A stretch of 33,043 bases of DNA. Source: an uncultured Clostridia bacterium (GTDB lineage: Bacteria; Bacillota; Clostridia; Oscillospirales; QAKW01). Shown one piece after another: positions 30,293 to 33,043 of this stretch. Under the pieces are notes generated by a model that saw nothing but the letters and a program-made list of their open reading frames with translations, did no database searches and had not been told where the DNA came from. The stretch lies in assembly GCA_944387905.1 (NCBI GenBank), contig CALXGU010000001.1:1-33043 (forward strand), given 5' to 3'. The translations under genes and the position numbers were made by a program. How positions within the stretch are numbered: position 1 is the stretch's first letter; the number at the start of each line of letters is the position of its first letter.

Positions 30293-30337
30293 ATGAAAGA
30301 TAAAAGTATTTTAATTAGTGAGAGGATTTACTGTTGA
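30293..30337 (+). CDS. 14-residue micro-ORF with a good ribosome site
   Basis: Reads MKDKSILISERIYC and stops; GAGGAGAAGAGGGATA directly upstream is a strong ribosome site. A small hairpin (30245-30264, AGTTGT/ACAACT type) precedes it. It could be a leader peptide or the severed start of a lost gene, for example an integrase or excisionase. No family resemblance can be judged at this length. The next promoter's -35 overlaps its stop codon. Confidence 0.3.
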   Translation: MKDKSILISERIYC

Positions 30338-30362
30338 TTTTCTAAGCAAAACCGCTTATAAT
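30334..30362 (+). promoter_or_regulatory. Orphan promoter pointing to the right att copy
   Basis: -35 TTGATT (30334-30339), 17-base spacer, -10 TATAAT (30357-30362). No gene of credible size follows before the att site at 30537; the 30338-30716 stretch holds only this promoter, the repeats, the att copy and a terminator. Confidence 0.55.
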
Positions 30363-30416
30363 TTGAGACGGAATATATTGCTATTATCCACAGTTGTAGA
30401 GCGACTGTTATCAATC

Positions 30417-30435
30417 CTGATAACAAACTGATAAC
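30417..30435 (+). repeat. Right pair of CTGATAAC repeats, candidate integrase arm site
   Basis: CTGATAAC at 30417-30424 and 30428-30435, the same 11-base period, orientation and AAA linker as the left pair. An inverted GTTATCA lies at 30408-30414. It is 101 bases inside the right att copy. Confidence 0.5.
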
Positions 30436-30536
30436 ATTAGTTCATATAGGCAGGATAATATGGATAAATCAAATAATCAAAAGAAATAGGAACACGACAA
30501 CAAATAATATCTAAACAAAATTGATTAGTAATTGTC

Positions 30537-30549
30537 GAGTGGGAATAAA
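30537..30549 (+). other. Right attachment-site copy
   Basis: GAGTGGGAATAAA again, preceded by ATTGTC, so the local frame reads Ile-Val-Glu-Trp-Glu-stop, a displaced guaA 3' end. It marks the right boundary of the 2.2-kb element. Confidence 0.7.
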
Positions 30550-30659
30550 GGTCAAGCTTTGCAGATACAGCATCTAATACTTTCTCTGCAGATAATGAAA
30601 AATATTTATGCCTATACAACTCATATTATTAATTCAAATTCATCCATTTATAAAATTTA

Positions 30660-30696
30660 AACCGAGTTCGGCTCTATAAATGAGTCGCACTCGGTT
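30660..30696. terminator. Terminator downstream of mcrC
   Basis: AACCGAG/CTCGGTT stem with a long, partly paired loop. T6 follows on the plus strand and a weaker AT run on the minus strand, 20 bases after the mcrC stop. Confidence 0.7.
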
Positions 30697-30716
30697 CTTT
30701 TTTACATTCTGCTCTT

Positions 30717-31769
30717 TTATTCGACAAGCAGAGGATCTGCAATTTTTGATAACTGCAATTTTATAGTGTCAAAATCGCAATTTAAATCAAGTGTTTTAAC
30801 ACTTATTTTATTGCCGCTCATCATATATTCATTATCAGGCTGTACTGATTCATCTGTGCGAGCATACAAAAGCAGTCCTGATACTTTTCCGCTGTTTTCT
30901 GTATCTTTGTTTTTTACATAAGTGAATATTTGATATAAGTTATGGGAATGAAGCGTTTGACTGTTGTATTGTGTAATGGTCTGCATCGTATGCGTATAAT
31001 ATTTGGCATCGATAATAAGCGTTTTTCCTTTATACGATAGCATAATATCAGTTTGCATTATCGGAAGCAATGTCGTTATGCCATCATCCGTTTGCCAGTC
31101 TATTTGTGATGCGTTTGCTGTTATCATCGGATATTCTTTACGATAATATTCAAGTATAAACCTTTCATACAAATGGCTCATTCTTTGATCATCAACAAAT
31201 TCCGCCAACTTATATTCACCTTGCTCTGTCGTCAGTAATAAACCTGAAAGCACGAACTGACAAATACTCAAAAGCATTCTGTAAGTCTGATTGTTTTTTG
31301 TAAAAAGAATCATATTCCAACGAATTAACATAGGATCGATTTCTGATACTCCTTCAAAAAACAACATTTCTTTTTTCAAAATATCCTTATACTCACTTTT
31401 GACTGCCGTTTTCCTTATTAGTAGCTGCGTTGTGGTTTTGATGATTTGATTGTATATGCTGTCTTCTGAAAGCTCGTCAAAGTTGCAAGAAAGCCGCTGC
31501 TGTTTTTGCAATCGGTTTACGATTGTACCCTGAATATCTAATTTGCCGCGCATAACAGTCAGGTTTTCATTCTTTTCAATATACTCGCGATGCAGACCTT
31601 GCTTCAACTGCTGTGCTATACCTTTTGATAAAATTGCGGCAAATAAATCGTGGATATTTTCAAATTTTTCAGAAGCAATTTCATCGTAATTTGATTGATT
31701 CAGCACTTGAAAAGCATAGGTGAGCATATAGTATATATTTTTTATTACTATGCTTTTATCTTTCGTCAT
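30717..31769 (-). CDS. mcrC: McrC-family restriction endonuclease subunit
   Basis: 350 residues from the ATG at 31769, which overlaps the mcrB remnant by 14 bases; the frame extends to 31835 but that part is inside mcrB. McrC supplies the nuclease of McrBC modification-dependent restriction. N-terminal IKNIYYMLTYAFQVL and HREYIEKNENLTVMRGKLDI, a central YERFILEYYRKEYP, and the PD-(D/E)xK core MQTDIMLSYKGKTLIIDAKYY (read in two pieces: TDIML and IIDAKYY) are all family features, followed by SHNLYQIFTYV. No lesion is seen. With its McrB partner broken it should be inactive unless another McrB is present. The AT-rich composition suggests acquisition. Confidence 0.9.
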   Translation of the reverse strand: MTKDKSIVIKNIYYMLTYAFQVLNQSNYDEIASEKFENIHDLFAAILSKGIAQQLKQGLHREYIEKNENLTVMRGKLDIQGTIVNRLQKQQRLSCNFDELSEDSIYNQIIKTTTQLLIRKTAVKSEYKDILKKEMLFFEGVSEIDPMLIRWNMILFTKNNQTYRMLLSICQFVLSGLLLTTEQGEYKLAEFVDDQRMSHLYERFILEYYRKEYPMITANASQIDWQTDDGITTLLPIMQTDIMLSYKGKTLIIDAKYYTHTMQTITQYNSQTLHSHNLYQIFTYVKNKDTENSGKVSGLLLYARTDESVQPDNEYMMSGNKISVKTLDLNCDFDTIKLQLSKIADPLLVE

Positions 31770-32151
31770 CGCAAGCACCACGCAGCAAATTTGCCCAATG
31801 CTGAACTTTTTGAGGATCGTCAAACCAGTATTCATTCAACATAGGAATAATATCATAATTTATGACGTGATTTAACCAATTATCATTATCATGCTGACCG
31901 CAAAAATAGCTATGGCCTATGCAGAAACCTTTCCCTAATGATTTATCGGCAGCAATAGTCCTGTTCAATTCAGTAATAAGCTCAATAACAGAATCCAAAA
32001 TTTCACTATGACATCCTTTTTGATATCTCCTGAATACCTCAGAGTTGAAACCGGGTTCCATATCAACAAAACTGAATCTTCTGCGCAAAGCATAATCAAT
32101 CATAGCAAGACTTCTGTCGGCAGTATTCATCAATCCGATGAGCCAATTCAT
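31756..32151 (-). pseudogene. mcrB remnant, C-terminal part of the AAA+ GTPase domain
   Basis: The frame carries the sensor/arginine-finger end of the McrB motor: IGLMNTADRSLAMIDYALRRRFSFVDMEP, then the helical lid to LLRGACDDER. The ATG at 32151 is an accident of the deletion junction, since MNTADRS normally sits in the middle of the motor domain. Walker A (GxPGxGKT) and Walker B, which should precede it, are absent from every frame here. The 3' end overlaps mcrC by 14 bases, the normal mcrBC arrangement. Confidence 0.85.
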
Positions 32152-32757
32152 TCCTCAGCTTCCATACCCAATCGCCTTCCGTATTTGTATCGGCATTACG
32201 GCCCAGATATAAAACAGGCCACCACTTTGAGTTTTCTGAAGCTGGCGGCATAAGAGGGCAGTTCGTTTTTTCTGCTACTCTTTTAGCTAATTGAGTTGAT
32301 CCCATATTATAAAATTGTGAGGGTTCTCCGTATTTTACTGAAAGCTGTTTACAAGTAGCGGCTCCGCCGTAATCATAAAAGCTTTTCATGATTTTAAGAC
32401 CGGTTTCATTGAAAACTGAGGTATCGTTTAACAATGCAGTCCAATCCTCAGCAGATAAACCGGGCGTATAATCAGCAGGAAACCAATTGACGTCAGTTTG
32501 TTTTGCCTTCTGTGAATAAAATCTGCTAATATAAAAGCCGATATCAACGGTAAGTGTTTTGAAAGCGGAATCAGGATAACAGTTTTCATTCAACGATGAT
32601 TTAAGCATATCAATCAGTTCGCCATCCAAAGCTATACTGTCGCAAATTTCATTATATAAATCAAAGCTACCGATAATGTTTTCAGTATTATAACCTTTTT
32701 TCGGCACAAAATCACTTTCCAGCTGCTTGGCGACAGCACGAACTTCGGAATATTTAT
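32141..32757 (-). pseudogene. mcrB remnant, central N-terminal-domain part
   Basis: In a second frame the sequence reads IYKYSEVRAVAKQLESDFVPKKGY through SEDWTALLND-like and YDYGGAATCKQLSVKYGEPSQFYN to WWPVLYLGRNADTNTEGDWVWKLRNEL, the DNA-recognition region found before the motor in this McrB subgroup. After WKLRNEL similarity ends and the motor fragment starts in a different frame, so the segment is fused by an internal deletion near 32141-32150. The open frame continues to 32896 upstream, but beyond about 32757 it is out of register. Confidence 0.8.
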
Positions 32758-33043
32758 ATATAATACTTGTCGGGATAGCGCAGCCATAAATATGTACTGA
32801 TAGAATTAGCGTTCTGATAATGTTGTTTCCACTCATCATTGCTGTATTGGGAGCGCATTTTTTCTGATTGGATCTGAAAAGAATCAAATCTATCACTTAA
32901 ATTTTTCGTTTCATCGAAAAGATCGATAAACATCATACGAGTCGCTTCCGGATCAGCTTCTGCAAATTGCTTTATCATACCTTAAGGGTAATAATTCATT
33001 GAGGCGAGAAGATTATAAGTCTTATCCGTCGCTTGCAATTATT
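32754..33043 (-). pseudogene. mcrB remnant, N-terminal part, running off the window
   Basis: A third frame reads LQATDKTYNLLASMNYYP, a stop (TAA at 32982-32984), then GMIKQFAEADPEATRMMFIDLFDE through NANSISTYLWLRYPDKYYI and a second stop. ISTYLWLRYPDKYYI continues naturally into IYKYSEV of the next frame if one TA is restored in the TA tract at about 32752-32765, so a 2-base slippage deletion broke the gene. The in-frame TAA before GMIKQ looks like a separate nonsense change, because homology seems to continue upstream of it. The ATG at 32978 has no ribosome site. Confidence 0.75.

Larger units (their letters stand above)
28334..30549 (+). mobile_element. CIME-like relic of a guaA-integrated genomic island (2.2 kb)
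   Basis: Bounded by 13-bp direct repeats of the guaA 3' end. Within it, each end carries a pair of TGATAAC-type repeats spaced 11 bases apart (28404-28422 and 30417-30435). The cargo is a cloverleaf-like palindrome, an unrecognised 101-residue gene, a truncated TnpV gene, a YitT-family membrane gene and an orphan promoter. No integrase, excisionase or transfer gene remains, so it could move only in trans. The DNA is visibly more AT-rich than the chromosome to the left of guaA. Attachment-site duplication is seen; former mobility is inferred. Confidence 0.65.

Noticed and set aside
30437..30619. 60-codon minus-strand ORF across the right att copy
   Set aside because: No ribosome site, no family resemblance, and it overlaps the att and flanking non-coding sequence.

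Overview
The window looks like chromosomal DNA of an anaerobic, Gram-positive gut-type Clostridia member (Oscillospiraceae/Ruminococcaceae-like). This is inferred from AGGAGG-type ribosome sites, RNase Y, MltG, UppP, an SpoIIIE/FtsK translocase, a WalJ-like hydrolase and a secreted protein with three S-layer-homology repeats. Genes are packed in short operons, often with ATGA or TGATG overlaps. I saw no rRNA, tRNA or CRISPR array. Genus cannot be fixed from sequence reading alone.

Left part (1-6360): the end of a Gfo/Idh/MocA oxidoreductase abuts mltG. A 452-bp hairpin-rich element closed by a 14-bp inverted repeat follows. Next comes a rhamnose locus: rhaA-rhaD on the plus strand, divergent from a GDPD phosphodiesterase and a DeoR regulator. 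Two well-formed divergent promoters flank or overlap one 31-bp inverted repeat, a likely operator. A 39-bp tandem repeat follows the rhaD terminator.

Middle part (6360-21110, mostly minus strand): an unusual three-gene operon encodes a membrane-anchored protein with PLAT-like domains and a (PTDTDTDSDQ) repeat tail, a lipoprotein, and a half-length EPSP-synthase-like protein that has lost the catalytic motifs. After it come a DUF378 membrane protein, an FtsX/MacB-type ABC transporter, a run of S-layer-anchored double phosphoesterase, WalJ-like hydrolase and sugar acetyltransferase, a MATE exporter whose stop codon lies inside a 37-bp tandem repeat, and rny under a consensus promoter.

Right-centre part (21300-28345, plus strand): uppP, then ftsK/spoIIIE - response regulator - histidine kinase - SLOG-fold protein as an overlapping operon, then a GMP synthase ATP-pyrophosphatase subunit without the glutaminase domain.

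Right part (28334-33043): base composition becomes visibly more AT-rich exactly at the guaA 3' end. A 13-bp guaA 3'-end sequence occurs there and again 2.2 kb downstream, each copy accompanied internally by a matching pair of TTGATAAC-type repeats. The enclosed DNA (a cloverleaf-like palindrome, a hypothetical gene, a truncated TnpV, an intact YitT-family gene and an orphan promoter) looks like an integrase-less relic of an island inserted at guaA (CIME-like). Beyond it is a decaying McrBC restriction locus: mcrC is intact, but mcrB has a candidate nonsense codon, a 2-base frameshift in a TA tract and an internal deletion that removes the GTPase core.
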